Assembly: GCA_958349535.1 (NCBI GenBank)
Contig: CATWDJ010000007.1
Location: forward strand, 46,083 to 110,082
Source: Maccoyibacter sp900556645
GTDB lineage: Bacteria; Bacillota; Clostridia; Lachnospirales; Lachnospiraceae
DNA length: 64,000 bases
Direction: 5' to 3'
Part shown: in pieces, positions 33,699 through 41,827 of the stretch
Numbering within the stretch: the first letter of the stretch is position 1
Layout: each line of letters begins with the position of its first letter
The notes under the pieces: model-generated
The model's database searches: none
What the model saw: only the letters and a program-made list of their open reading frames with translations
Told to the model about the DNA's origin: nothing
Position numbers and translations under genes: made by a program

Positions 33699-34061
33699 TT
33701 ATTTTAAGGTTGCTAATAAAGCTCCTGCTTCTACCGCCTGTCCTACAGTTACGTCAATGCTTGCAACTGTTCCGTCTTCAGGTGCTACAACAGGTGTCTC
33801 CATCTTCATAATCTCTAAGGTTACAACAGTGTCACCTTTCTTTACGGCTGTTCCTACTTCAGCATCAATGCTGAATACTTTTCCTGCTGCTCCTGCTTCA
33901 ATCTTAACACTGCCTGCTCCTGCGGATGCAGCCGGTGCTGCTGCCGGTGCAGGTGCTGCTGCTCTCGGAGCTGCTGCTACCGGTGCGGATGCGGTTGCTC
34001 CTGTCTCTTCTACAGTAACATCATAAGCGTTTCCATTTACAGTAATTGTATAACTCTTCAT
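33699..34061 (-). CDS. Biotin carboxyl carrier subunit of the decarboxylase
   Basis: 120 residues. A short N-terminal segment is followed by an Ala/Pro-rich flexible linker (about 22-50) and a biotinyl domain. The biotinylated lysine is K86 in EIMKMETP; the usual sequence is AMKM, and the Ile in place of Ala is a tolerated variant. The linker lets the biotin swing between a carboxyltransferase and the membrane subunit. Two carboxyltransferases in the operon (31100 and 34819) could both use this one carrier. No biotin carboxylase gene is in the window, which fits a decarboxylase or transcarboxylase and not an ATP-dependent carboxylase. Confidence 0.94.
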   Translation of the reverse strand: MKSYTITVNGNAYDVTVEETGATASAPVAAAPRAAAPAPAAAPAASAGAGSVKIEAGAAGKVFSIDAEVGTAVKKGDTVVTLEIMKMETPVVAPEDGTVASIDVTVGQAVEAGALLATLK

Positions 34062-34085
34062 CTTAAATATCCTCCTAATATACGA

Positions 34086-34805
34086 TTAATATCTTCTCTT
34101 AATGGAACGAACTACAAAGTCATCTGTAGAAGTTCCGGTAGATGCTGCGATAGCTGCTGCAATAACAGCAATCAGTTCCATATCATCCTGCTGCTGTTCC
34201 CGTTTTTCAATCTGCTGTACCACTTCATCCTTGCTCTCTGCCACAGGCTGTTTTGCCGCTGCTTTTTTCTTCTCCAGATATGGGAAAATCTTGAAGCAAT
34301 TAATAACCAAACAAATCAGAATCAGTACCACAAATACGGTTCCCATTCCCATAAGTGTATTCATACCTGCCTGGCTCATTTTCTCGCCCATGGTATAAAT
34401 CTTATCGATGGTAACATCTTCAACCTCCATAGAATTGTAATTGTATACATAGGTCAAAGATACTTCACGTTTTTCAAATTTAATTAACTGTTCACAGGTA
34501 AGTGTCTTTCCGGATTTTGTAATTGTGAAATCGGAAAGTCCTACATAAGAACCAACATCGGAACCGGTTGCTTCATCCCATCTGGAAGCAATGTTCGCCG
34601 TCAACTCATCATCACTTTCCTTGAACGCCTCTAACTGCTCATCTGAAATATCAAGCAAAGTGGAAACGGTATTCTGTGTCACAGCCTTTAACTGATCGTA
34701 AGTATATCCGTTATAGTCAACGTCTCTCGGATCCGTTTTTTCACATGCTGTAAGTCCCAGTATCAAAAGACACATACTTACCATCAGCAATATCTTCTTC
34801 TTCAT
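34086..34805 (-). CDS. OadG-type decarboxylase gamma/delta subunit with lipoprotein-like N-terminal domain
   Basis: 239 residues from the ATG at 34805 (AAAGG 8 nt upstream; a GTG three codons earlier is less likely). The C-terminal half is OadG: one membrane helix (about 142-163, VFVVLILICLVINCFKIF), a charged linker, and the terminal ELIAVIAAAIAAST to FVVRSIKRRY block. The N-terminal half is unusual: a signal peptide with lipobox LTAC (about residue 21), then about 115 residues of soluble domain that would face outside. Classical OadG has no such domain. The subunit tethers the carboxyltransferase and carrier to the beta subunit. It is second in the operon. Confidence 0.88.
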   Translation of the reverse strand: MKKKILLMVSMCLLILGLTACEKTDPRDVDYNGYTYDQLKAVTQNTVSTLLDISDEQLEAFKESDDELTANIASRWDEATGSDVGSYVGLSDFTITKSGKTLTCEQLIKFEKREVSLTYVYNYNSMEVEDVTIDKIYTMGEKMSQAGMNTLMGMGTVFVVLILICLVINCFKIFPYLEKKKAAAKQPVAESKDEVVQQIEKREQQQDDMELIAVIAAAIAASTGTSTDDFVVRSIKRRY

Positions 34806-34818
34806 AAACTTCACCTTT

Positions 34819-36213
34819 CTATTTTGTTCCGTGTTTTTTCATCGGTCCTTCTACTTTTTTTGTAAATAACATCTCAAATCCTGCAATCAGGTATTTTCTT
34901 GTATCTACCGGATCCATAATCAAATCTATGTATCCTCTTCTTGCTGCGGATGTGACATCAGACTGTAAAGCCTCGTATTCCTTTGCTTTCTCATCTAACA
35001 CATCTGCTGCTGCGTCTGCATACATAATCTTAGCTGCCAGCTTGGCATCCATCATTCCAACCTTGCTGCCCGGCCATGCATAAACTAAATCTGCACCGAT
35101 GGCTTTGGAGTTCATCATCACATAGGAGGTTCCGAAAGCATCTCCTGTAATCAGATTGATTTTTGCGGTTGTGGCATTTGCAAAGGCATAGGTTAAACGT
35201 GCCAAAGCTTTTGCAAGACGAGCTTCTGAACATTTTGTTGCATCAAAACCCGTTGCATTTGTCAAAGACAATACCGGAATGTCAAAAGCGTCACAGTACT
35301 GAACGAATTCTGCCGCTTTCTCACAGCCATTAACTGTCAGAGTATCCTCTGCATTTCCTACAGCTCCCACAGTCATTCCGTTTAACTTTATAAATCCGGT
35401 TACCATCTCTTTTGCATAGTCCTTCTTAGTCTCCACAAAGATACGGTTGTCTGCCATCTCTGCCAAAACATAACGCGGATCATTCTTCATGGTATCCATG
35501 CTCTCACAGCCACGGTTTAAATCGTCTGTACACTCGTCCACACGACCGCTCTCTTCATTACAGCCCGGAAGCATAGTTACCAGTGCACGGATATTGCTAA
35601 GCACCTCATCCTCTGTTCCTACTGCGTCAATGATTCCCGTGTTTTCACTCTGGAATACCGCACCTGCTGTATCACATTTGGATACGCTGTTGCCTTCGAT
35701 AGCATCCGGTGAATTCACAAACAGTTTGCTCTTATCTGCTTCCATATAAGCGAAATCACATAAAGCAGGAACTACTGCCAGTCCACCTCCACAGTTACCG
35801 AATACGGCACTTATCTGTGGTACTACTCCGGAAGCTGCGGTCTGTTTTGCATAAATCTGACCGATTCCCTCTAAGGCATCTACAGACTCCTGTAAACGTA
35901 CGCCGGCACAATCCAAAAGACCGATGACCGGTGCCCCCATTTTCATTGCCATGTCATAAACAGAAGCAATTTTCTTGGCATGCATCTCGCCGATTGTTCC
36001 TCCTAATACGGAAGCATCCTGGCTGTAAACAAATACCAAATTCTCATCGATTAAACCATGACCTGTGATAACTCCATCAGATGGGGTTTCCTCTGCGGTC
36101 AGATTAAAATCTGTGCTTCTTGCAGTTACAAGAGAACCTAATTCTACAAAACTGTTCTCATCCAGTAACTTGGCAATTCGCTGCATTGCTAAGCTATTTT
36201 TTGTGCTACTCAT
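34819..36213 (-). CDS. Acyl-CoA carboxyltransferase (MmdA/GcdA/12S-like)
   Basis: 464 residues, shorter than MmdA or PCC-beta (about 510). Two crotonase-like halves are visible: GLLDCAGVRLQESVDALEGI and GNCGGGLAVVPALCDFAYM in the first, VLSLTNATGFDATKCSEAR with SYVMMNSKAIGADLVYAWPGS in the second. The family moves carboxyl groups between biotin and an acyl-CoA (methylmalonyl, glutaconyl or acetyl). The glycine-rich oxyanion loops are present, though VGTEDEVLSNIRALVTMLP and the C-terminal TARKYL-like end are shortened. First gene of the five-gene operon; the acyl-CoA is not identifiable. No CoA-mutase or epimerase is nearby. Confidence 0.9.
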   Translation of the reverse strand: MSSTKNSLAMQRIAKLLDENSFVELGSLVTARSTDFNLTAEETPSDGVITGHGLIDENLVFVYSQDASVLGGTIGEMHAKKIASVYDMAMKMGAPVIGLLDCAGVRLQESVDALEGIGQIYAKQTAASGVVPQISAVFGNCGGGLAVVPALCDFAYMEADKSKLFVNSPDAIEGNSVSKCDTAGAVFQSENTGIIDAVGTEDEVLSNIRALVTMLPGCNEESGRVDECTDDLNRGCESMDTMKNDPRYVLAEMADNRIFVETKKDYAKEMVTGFIKLNGMTVGAVGNAEDTLTVNGCEKAAEFVQYCDAFDIPVLSLTNATGFDATKCSEARLAKALARLTYAFANATTAKINLITGDAFGTSYVMMNSKAIGADLVYAWPGSKVGMMDAKLAAKIMYADAAADVLDEKAKEYEALQSDVTSAARRGYIDLIMDPVDTRKYLIAGFEMLFTKKVEGPMKKHGTK

Positions 36214-36263
36214 TTATTAGCCCTCCATCTATATATTGAAAATTTTAAAAATTTCGCTATGCT

Positions 36264-36287
36264 AATTGTATTACTTTTAATACAATT
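36264..36287. promoter_or_regulatory. Perfect palindrome in the decarboxylase promoter
   Basis: Inverted repeat with perfect 10-bp arms: AATTGTATTA at 36264-36273 and TAATACAATT at 36278-36287, 4-nt centre. It spans the -10 box and the whole spacer up to the -35, so a bound dimer would shut the promoter. The TTGTAT/ATACAA core is the sort seen for GntR-family operators, but I cannot name the regulator. Confidence 0.7.
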
Positions 36288-36293
36288 TTTCAA
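36265..36293 (-). promoter_or_regulatory. Sigma-A promoter of the decarboxylase operon
   Basis: Minus strand -35 TTGAAA (36288-36293), 17-nt spacer, -10 TACAAT (36265-36270). The first gene starts about 51 nt downstream of the -10 with GGAGGG as its ribosome site. Confidence 0.82.
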
Positions 36294-36370
36294 TAGGAAT
36301 TTGTTAAATTTTTCACTATTTTTCCGGATATTTCCTCTTATGTAAAATTCCTGCTAACTTCCCGTTAAAA

Positions 36371-37582
36371 TTATGCAAAGAAATACTTCTTGCAGACACA
36401 AATCATATACCATTTTGCCGTTCTCTGCTTTACATTTTCTGTGGTTACCAAAGGATAAGATGCCACCTTGGTTCCTCCCACATAGTATTCCGCATTCCCA
36501 ACAACCACACCTTTTTCAATAGGTGCTTTTAATTTTTTCTTCCCGGTATATTTTACCGTTACCTCTTCGTCTTTTTCTTTTAACAGCTGAATATCTTTTC
36601 CGGCAATCTCCACCGGCATCAATACTTTTCTGTCGGAATTGTAATTTTCGTCAGCGGCATTGACCACCGGAAGGGCTTCTAAATTCCGTTCCACCTTTAC
36701 CGCTACCTTTTCATAGTTTTCCAGTCCGTAGGTCATCAGTGTTTTGGTATCCGTCCACTTATAGCCTTTATTATTGGGCCATCCGCAAGCCAACAATGAT
36801 ACAATGAAGGTTTTCTCTCCCTTTCTTAATGCTCCCACATAACAATACCCCGCATCTCCGGTAAAGCCGGTTTTTCCGGAAAGGGCTCCGTCCATCATCT
36901 GTAAAAATGCATTGTGATTGGTACAACTGTAGTTTTTGGTTCCTTCCAGATTGGTAAAGCTGTACTGTGGCGTTCTTGTAATCTCCAAAAAGGTTTCGTT
37001 CTGTATGCAATACCGCATAATCAGGGCAAGGTCCTTTGCCGTTGTGCCGTGGGCACTGGTATCGTCCTTTGCATCCAGTCCGTTGGGCGTAATGAAATGT
37101 GTGTTGGTACAGCCCAGTTCCTTCGCTTTTTGGTTCATCATTTTTGCAAATTCCTCCACACTTCCTCCCACATGCTCTGCAATGGCTACCGCAGAATCAT
37201 TGTGGGATTCCAGCATGAGAGAATAAAGTAAGTCTTTTAATTTATAGGTATCTGATGTGGTCATACCCAGATGTACTTGAGGCATAGAAGCGGCATAGCT
37301 GCTGACCTCTACCGTGTCCTCCAGCTTGCCGCTTTCAATTGCAAGAATGCAAGTCATAATTTTTGTGGTGCTGGCATTGGGCAGAAAAGTCTCCTCGTCC
37401 TTTCCGTAAAGGACTCTTCCGCTGTCGGCGTCCATCAGCACCGCGGATTTGGCATAGAGGGAAAACTCCGGTTTTCCCCCCTGCTTTTTTTCCTCCTGCT
37501 TATTTTCCGCCGCCACGCTCATATTTACAAAAATCAAACTTACGCATATGAATAATAGAAATAATCCTTTTAACTGTTTCAC
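36371..37582 (-). CDS. D-alanyl-D-alanine carboxypeptidase (S11, DacA/DacF-like)
   Basis: 403 residues. Trims the terminal D-Ala from peptidoglycan pentapeptides outside the cell. The signal peptide covers about residues 1-25. All three motifs are present: STTK (71-74), SHN (126-128) and KTG (237-239). The C-terminal beta domain (about 285-385) follows, but the end (WYMICVCKKYFFA) lacks a clear amphipathic anchor. The start codon is GTG with only a weak ribosome site, chosen because the signal peptide requires it. It follows the hydrogenase gene by 34 nt. A paralogue is encoded at 43657. Confidence 0.93.
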   Translation of the reverse strand: MKQLKGLFLLFICVSLIFVNMSVAAENKQEEKKQGGKPEFSLYAKSAVLMDADSGRVLYGKDEETFLPNASTTKIMTCILAIESGKLEDTVEVSSYAASMPQVHLGMTTSDTYKLKDLLYSLMLESHNDSAVAIAEHVGGSVEEFAKMMNQKAKELGCTNTHFITPNGLDAKDDTSAHGTTAKDLALIMRYCIQNETFLEITRTPQYSFTNLEGTKNYSCTNHNAFLQMMDGALSGKTGFTGDAGYCYVGALRKGEKTFIVSLLACGWPNNKGYKWTDTKTLMTYGLENYEKVAVKVERNLEALPVVNAADENYNSDRKVLMPVEIAGKDIQLLKEKDEEVTVKYTGKKKLKAPIEKGVVVGNAEYYVGGTKVASYPLVTTENVKQRTAKWYMICVCKKYFFA

Positions 37583-37616
37583 CTGTTACTTCATTCTTTC
37601 TATCCTTTTCCTTCTA

Positions 37617-39335
37617 CTATATGCCTAAAGAATGGTCGGTATGTAACAGTTCGTGTGATTTGTGTGACAATGGTTTTTCCAAGAAATCCTCATACAGCTT
37701 TTGAACTGCCGGATTTTCATGGGAGAAGCGAATCTCATTCTCTTCATCCAGCTGATACAACATTTCTGAACGCTCCGCTGCCAGTTCCATATTATCATGG
37801 ATTGGCTGGCCGCCTCCGCCGGAACAGCCTCCCGGACATGCCATAACCTCCACAAAATCATAGTCCACTTCTTTGTTTCGGATACGCTCCATCAGCTTTC
37901 TGGTATTGCCCAGTCCGCTGACAACCGCTGCTTTCAGTTTCACGCCGTCAATCTCTACCTCTGCTTCACGGATACCTTCCTGTCCCCGGACAACCTCAAA
38001 AGCATCCGGTGCCGGATTCTCACCGGTTATAAAATAGTAGGCACTTCTCAATGCGGCTTCCATAACACCTCCGGTTGCACCAAAAATAACTGCCGCACCG
38101 CTTCCACAGCCCAATGGGGTATCAAATTCTTCTTCCTCTAAGAGATTCGGCTGAAGATGTTCTGCACGAATCAGTCTATCCACTTCTCTAGTGGTAATAA
38201 CTGCGTCCACATCCGTTCCCGTTCCGGTCACATCCATCCACGGCATACTTCTCTCGTATTTCTTAGCCGTACAAGGCATAATGGAAACACAATAGATATC
38301 TTCCGGTTCCACTCCCAGAATATCTGCATAGTAGGTTTTGGTTATGGCACCAAACATCTGCTGCGGGGATTTTGCCGTAGAAAGATGTTCCAGCATATCC
38401 GGGTACTCGGTTTTGATAAAGCGAATCCATCCCGGACAACAGGAGGTAAACATCGGGAATTTGTGTTCCTCTTTGTGTTTCACTCTTTCCAAAAGCTCAT
38501 TTGCCTCTTCCATAATTGTTAAATCCGCTGAAAAGTTGGTGTCGAAGACATAGTCGATACCGATTCTCCTTAAGGCTGCCACCAGACGTTTCTCTGTTGC
38601 CTCTTCTCTGCTGATTCCCAACTGTTCGCCCCATGCGGCACGGACTGCCGGAGCCACTTGGGCAATGACAATTTTCTTTTTGTCTGCAAGGGCATATACC
38701 AGTTCATTCAGGTCATCTCTTTCCCGTAAAGCCCCCACCGGACAATGGGTAATACACTGACCACAGAGGGAACAATTTGCATTTTCGATGCTAAGATGAT
38801 CCTTTACGCTTACTCTGGTACGTTTTCCGGTATTTTCAATCTCCCAAATATTTAAGCCCTGAATCTTATCGCAGACCTGTACACACCGCATACATTTGAT
38901 ACACTTCTGGGATTCCCAAATCAGCGGAAAATCCATGTTCCATTTGTGCTTTTCAGGCTCTTCTTTGAACGGAACCTGCAAAATATCCAAGTCATTGGCA
39001 AGGGTCTGTAAAGAGCAGTTTCCGCTTTTTACACAGGTAGCACAACGGTAGTCATGCTGGGATAAAATCAACTCTACATTAGTACGTCTGGCATTCATAA
39101 CCCGCTTGCTGTTGGTGTAGACTTCCATTCCCTCTTCCACCAAAGTGTTACAGGATGCCACCATTCTCTCTTTGCCTTTTATCTCTACGATACAGACTCT
39201 GCAGGCACCAATTTCATTGATATCTTTCAAGTAGCACAGGGTAGGAATTTTAATTCCCGCCCTTTTTGCCGCCTCTAAAATTGTCGTTCCTTTTTCAACC
39301 TCTACTTCACGGTTATCTATCATTAATTTTACCAT
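37617..39335 (-). CDS. [FeFe] hydrogenase catalytic subunit
   Basis: 572 residues. Reversible proton reduction to H2. N-terminal plant-type [2Fe-2S] domain (cysteines in LCYLKDINEIGACRVC), a His-ligated [4Fe-4S] NuoG-like block (HDYRCATCVKSGNC), two ferredoxin clusters (CIKCMRCVQVC and CSLCGQCITHCP), then the H domain with L1 TSCCPGW (297-303), L2 MPCTAKKYE (353-361) and L3 ACPGGCSGGGGQP (about 499-511). All H-cluster residues are present. The ATG at 39335 has AGGAGG 12 nt upstream; the longer ORF starts inside the upstream gene. It overlaps its NuoF/GltD-like partner by 7 nt. No maturases (HydE/F/G) are in the window. Confidence 0.96.
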   Translation of the reverse strand: MVKLMIDNREVEVEKGTTILEAAKRAGIKIPTLCYLKDINEIGACRVCIVEIKGKERMVASCNTLVEEGMEVYTNSKRVMNARRTNVELILSQHDYRCATCVKSGNCSLQTLANDLDILQVPFKEEPEKHKWNMDFPLIWESQKCIKCMRCVQVCDKIQGLNIWEIENTGKRTRVSVKDHLSIENANCSLCGQCITHCPVGALRERDDLNELVYALADKKKIVIAQVAPAVRAAWGEQLGISREEATEKRLVAALRRIGIDYVFDTNFSADLTIMEEANELLERVKHKEEHKFPMFTSCCPGWIRFIKTEYPDMLEHLSTAKSPQQMFGAITKTYYADILGVEPEDIYCVSIMPCTAKKYERSMPWMDVTGTGTDVDAVITTREVDRLIRAEHLQPNLLEEEEFDTPLGCGSGAAVIFGATGGVMEAALRSAYYFITGENPAPDAFEVVRGQEGIREAEVEIDGVKLKAAVVSGLGNTRKLMERIRNKEVDYDFVEVMACPGGCSGGGGQPIHDNMELAAERSEMLYQLDEENEIRFSHENPAVQKLYEDFLEKPLSHKSHELLHTDHSLGI

Positions 39336-41179
39336 ACGTTTTCTCTTCCTCCTCTCAGTACGCCACATCCAAAGGCATCACATCTCAAACATCTTCCTGA
39401 TTCCTGTCTTGCCTCTTCCAGACTCATGGAATTTTCCACACCTGCGAAATCTCTCTTCCGCTCGCATGCTTCCCTCTCTGTCAGATGGATTCTTCCGCTT
39501 TGAACCTTATCCTCCAGATTCGGCTGCGGAATTTCTACGTCGGTGCTCATCTCATGATGATAACCCAGATATTCGTCGATATTGGCTGCTGCTGTTTTTC
39601 CGGCTGCTATGGCTTTAATTACGGTTGCTGGTCCGGTGACACAGTCTCCGCCGGAGAACACGCCATCCTGTCCCTGTACCGCAGTATAATCGTCTGCCAC
39701 AATCCGGTTCCGCTTTGTGGCAATTCCGCTTTCTGTAAAGTGTGCGGAATCAATCTCCTGTCCGATTGCCAGCAGGGCAATATCACATTCGATTCTCTCT
39801 TCCGGTTTCTGTGCTTTGTTCGGACTTGGTCTTCCTGCCTTATCGTAGGCACCGCTAATCTGCGGCTGTACCCAGAGAGCTTTTAAGACTCCGTTGTCAT
39901 CTGCTTCCATACGTAGCGGTGCTTTCAAAGTTAAAAGTTCTACACCCTCTGCAATGGCACCCTCTATCTCTGCCTCCAATGCAGTCATATCCTTCTGGCG
40001 GCGGCGGTATACGATACTTACCTTTTCCGCCTTGCAGCGGATTGCAGTTCTGGCACAGTCCATGGCCACGTTTCCACCGCCGATAACTGTTACCTTCTTT
40101 CCTGAAAAATCAGGATATTTTCCGTAACCGATATCCCGCAGCATATTTACTGCCGGTATAACGCCTTCGCTTTCCACACCTTCTACCTTAAATTCTTTGT
40201 CTGTATGAGCACCGATGGCTATGTATACCGCATCATATTTTTCTTTTATTTCTGCAAATGTAATGTCCCTTCCCACTCTTATGTTGCATTTCAGTTCAAT
40301 TCCCGTAGACAGGATGGCATCGATATCCTCCTGTAAACGTTCTCTCGGGAAACGGTAGTTTGGAATTCCATACCGTAGCATTCCGCCCGGTTTCTCCTTC
40401 TCCTCAAAGACAGTGACCTGATGTCCCATAAGCTGTAAGAAATATGCCGCTGTCAGACCGCTTGGTCCACCGCCGATAACTGCCACCTGTTTTCCGGTGG
40501 ACTCTGCACATTCCGGTACCGGAACCTGATTTGCCGGTGCCTGCTCCACTGCGAACCGTTTTAATCCGCGAATATTGATGGAGCTGTCCAGCATATTTCT
40601 ACGGCAACGTTCCTCACACGGATGCTCACATATCAAAGCACATGCCGTAGGGAACGGATTATCCTTTCGGATAAGCTTTACAGCATCCTCATATCGTCCT
40701 TCCCTTACCAAAGCCACATATCCCGGAATATCTACCTTTGCAGGGCATCGTGTAATACACGGAATCGGCTGCTCAAAGGAACCGATACATTTATGATTCT
40801 GAATATGGGAAATGTAATCCTCTTCAAAACCTTCCAGTCCCACTCTTACCAGTCTGGCAGCTTCTGAACCGATGGCACAGTCTGCCGTCATATAAATATT
40901 TCTGGCAGTCTCCTTGATTAAATCCAATGTCTCCATGGTTGCCCGGTTTGCCAGTACATCCTCCAAAAGATTCTCCAACTGTCCCAAACCGATTCGGCAA
41001 GGAACACATTTTCCACAGGTCTGTGCGTGGCATACCTTTAAGAATGCCAACTGTAAATCCACCGGACAGACCCCCGGAGGGCTGGCAACGATTCGCTGCT
41101 CAAACTCCTGCATGATTCGCCGGGTAGTGGATTCCACCCGGGTTTCTCTCTCGGATTCCAATTTTAACCTTTTCTCCAT
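39329..41179 (-). CDS. NuoF-like/GltD-like FAD-NAD(P) oxidoreductase partner of the hydrogenase
   Basis: 616 residues combining two modules. Residues about 20-135 resemble the C-terminal iron-sulfur part of NuoF/HydB (CGKCVPCRIGLGQLENLLEDV, with the fourth Cys in ADCAIGS). The rest is GltD-like: a Cys-rich helical iron-sulfur domain (CITRCPAKVDIPG, CEHPCEERCRR), then FAD (VAVIGGGPSGLTAAYFLQ) and NAD(P) (VTVIGGGNVAMDCARTA) Rossmann folds, and GDCVTGPATVIKAIAAGK. A final CLRCDAFGCGV block closes it. It probably passes electrons between NAD(P)H and the hydrogenase. AGGAGG precedes ATG 41179. The typical HydB FMN/NADH fold and HydC are absent. Confidence 0.88.
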   Translation of the reverse strand: MEKRLKLESERETRVESTTRRIMQEFEQRIVASPPGVCPVDLQLAFLKVCHAQTCGKCVPCRIGLGQLENLLEDVLANRATMETLDLIKETARNIYMTADCAIGSEAARLVRVGLEGFEEDYISHIQNHKCIGSFEQPIPCITRCPAKVDIPGYVALVREGRYEDAVKLIRKDNPFPTACALICEHPCEERCRRNMLDSSINIRGLKRFAVEQAPANQVPVPECAESTGKQVAVIGGGPSGLTAAYFLQLMGHQVTVFEEKEKPGGMLRYGIPNYRFPRERLQEDIDAILSTGIELKCNIRVGRDITFAEIKEKYDAVYIAIGAHTDKEFKVEGVESEGVIPAVNMLRDIGYGKYPDFSGKKVTVIGGGNVAMDCARTAIRCKAEKVSIVYRRRQKDMTALEAEIEGAIAEGVELLTLKAPLRMEADDNGVLKALWVQPQISGAYDKAGRPSPNKAQKPEERIECDIALLAIGQEIDSAHFTESGIATKRNRIVADDYTAVQGQDGVFSGGDCVTGPATVIKAIAAGKTAAANIDEYLGYHHEMSTDVEIPQPNLEDKVQSGRIHLTEREACERKRDFAGVENSMSLEEARQESGRCLRCDAFGCGVLRGGRENVW

Positions 41180-41228
41180 TTTTTTACCTCCTAGTAACAT
41201 TTATTTCTTGTGAAATTTTTGACAAAAA

Positions 41229-41256
41229 AAGGAACAGTTCTTCTGAACTGTTCCTT
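41229..41256 (-). terminator. Intrinsic terminator after scpB
   Basis: Arms 41229-41240 and 41245-41256 pair perfectly over 12 bases with a 4-nt loop, followed by a T-run on the minus strand. The 5' arm includes part of the scpB stop codon. Confidence 0.88.
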
Positions 41257-41815
41257 AAATATCCATCTTCATCTGCATTTCTTCTTCCGCTTCTCTCTTA
41301 AAGGTCTCTAGCTGATCCGCATCTAAGACCGGAAGCTCGTCAATGGAATGCACTCCAAAACTTCTTAAAAATTCTTCTGTTGTTCCAAATAAAAGCGGTC
41401 GCCCCGGTGCATCCAAACGCCCCAATTCGCATACCAGATTGTATTCCACCAGCTTGCTGACTGCATGGTCACTGGATACTCCGCGGATTTTGGAAATCTC
41501 CGCTTTGGTAATGGGCTGCTTGTATGCAATAATGGAAAGGGTTTCCAGCAAAACATCTGTCAATGCATATCGCTTTGGCTGTTTTGCTATCTTAATCAGG
41601 TACTCATACATCTCCGGCCGGGTACACATCTGGTAAGCTCCGTCCAATTCGGTAATAGTAATTCCCCGATTCTCCGCCTCGTACTTGCTCTTTAGTTTTT
41701 CTATCTCGGCTCTGGTCTCATCCTTTTCCAGTTCCAATACCTCTGCCAGCTTTGAAAGCTCCACAGAATCTCCCATGGTAAAAAGGATGGCCTCTATAAT
41801 TGCCCCGTAATTCAT
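41255..41815 (-). CDS. scpB: Segregation and condensation protein B
   Basis: 186 residues. ScpB pairs with ScpA and SMC to form the condensin that folds and separates chromosomes. Two winged-helix domains are visible: EAILFTMGDSVELSKLAEVL at the N-terminus, and YKQPITKAEISKIRGVSSDHAVSKL (about 95-120) with GRPLLFGTTEEFLRSFGVHS, the family signature, in the second. The C-terminal tail is acidic with methionines (EEEMQMKMDI). It follows scpA by 12 nt with a strong terminator at its end. Length and blocks match the family. Confidence 0.96.
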   Translation of the reverse strand: MNYGAIIEAILFTMGDSVELSKLAEVLELEKDETRAEIEKLKSKYEAENRGITITELDGAYQMCTRPEMYEYLIKIAKQPKRYALTDVLLETLSIIAYKQPITKAEISKIRGVSSDHAVSKLVEYNLVCELGRLDAPGRPLLFGTTEEFLRSFGVHSIDELPVLDADQLETFKREAEEEMQMKMDI

Positions 41816-41827
41816 CTTTTAACCACC

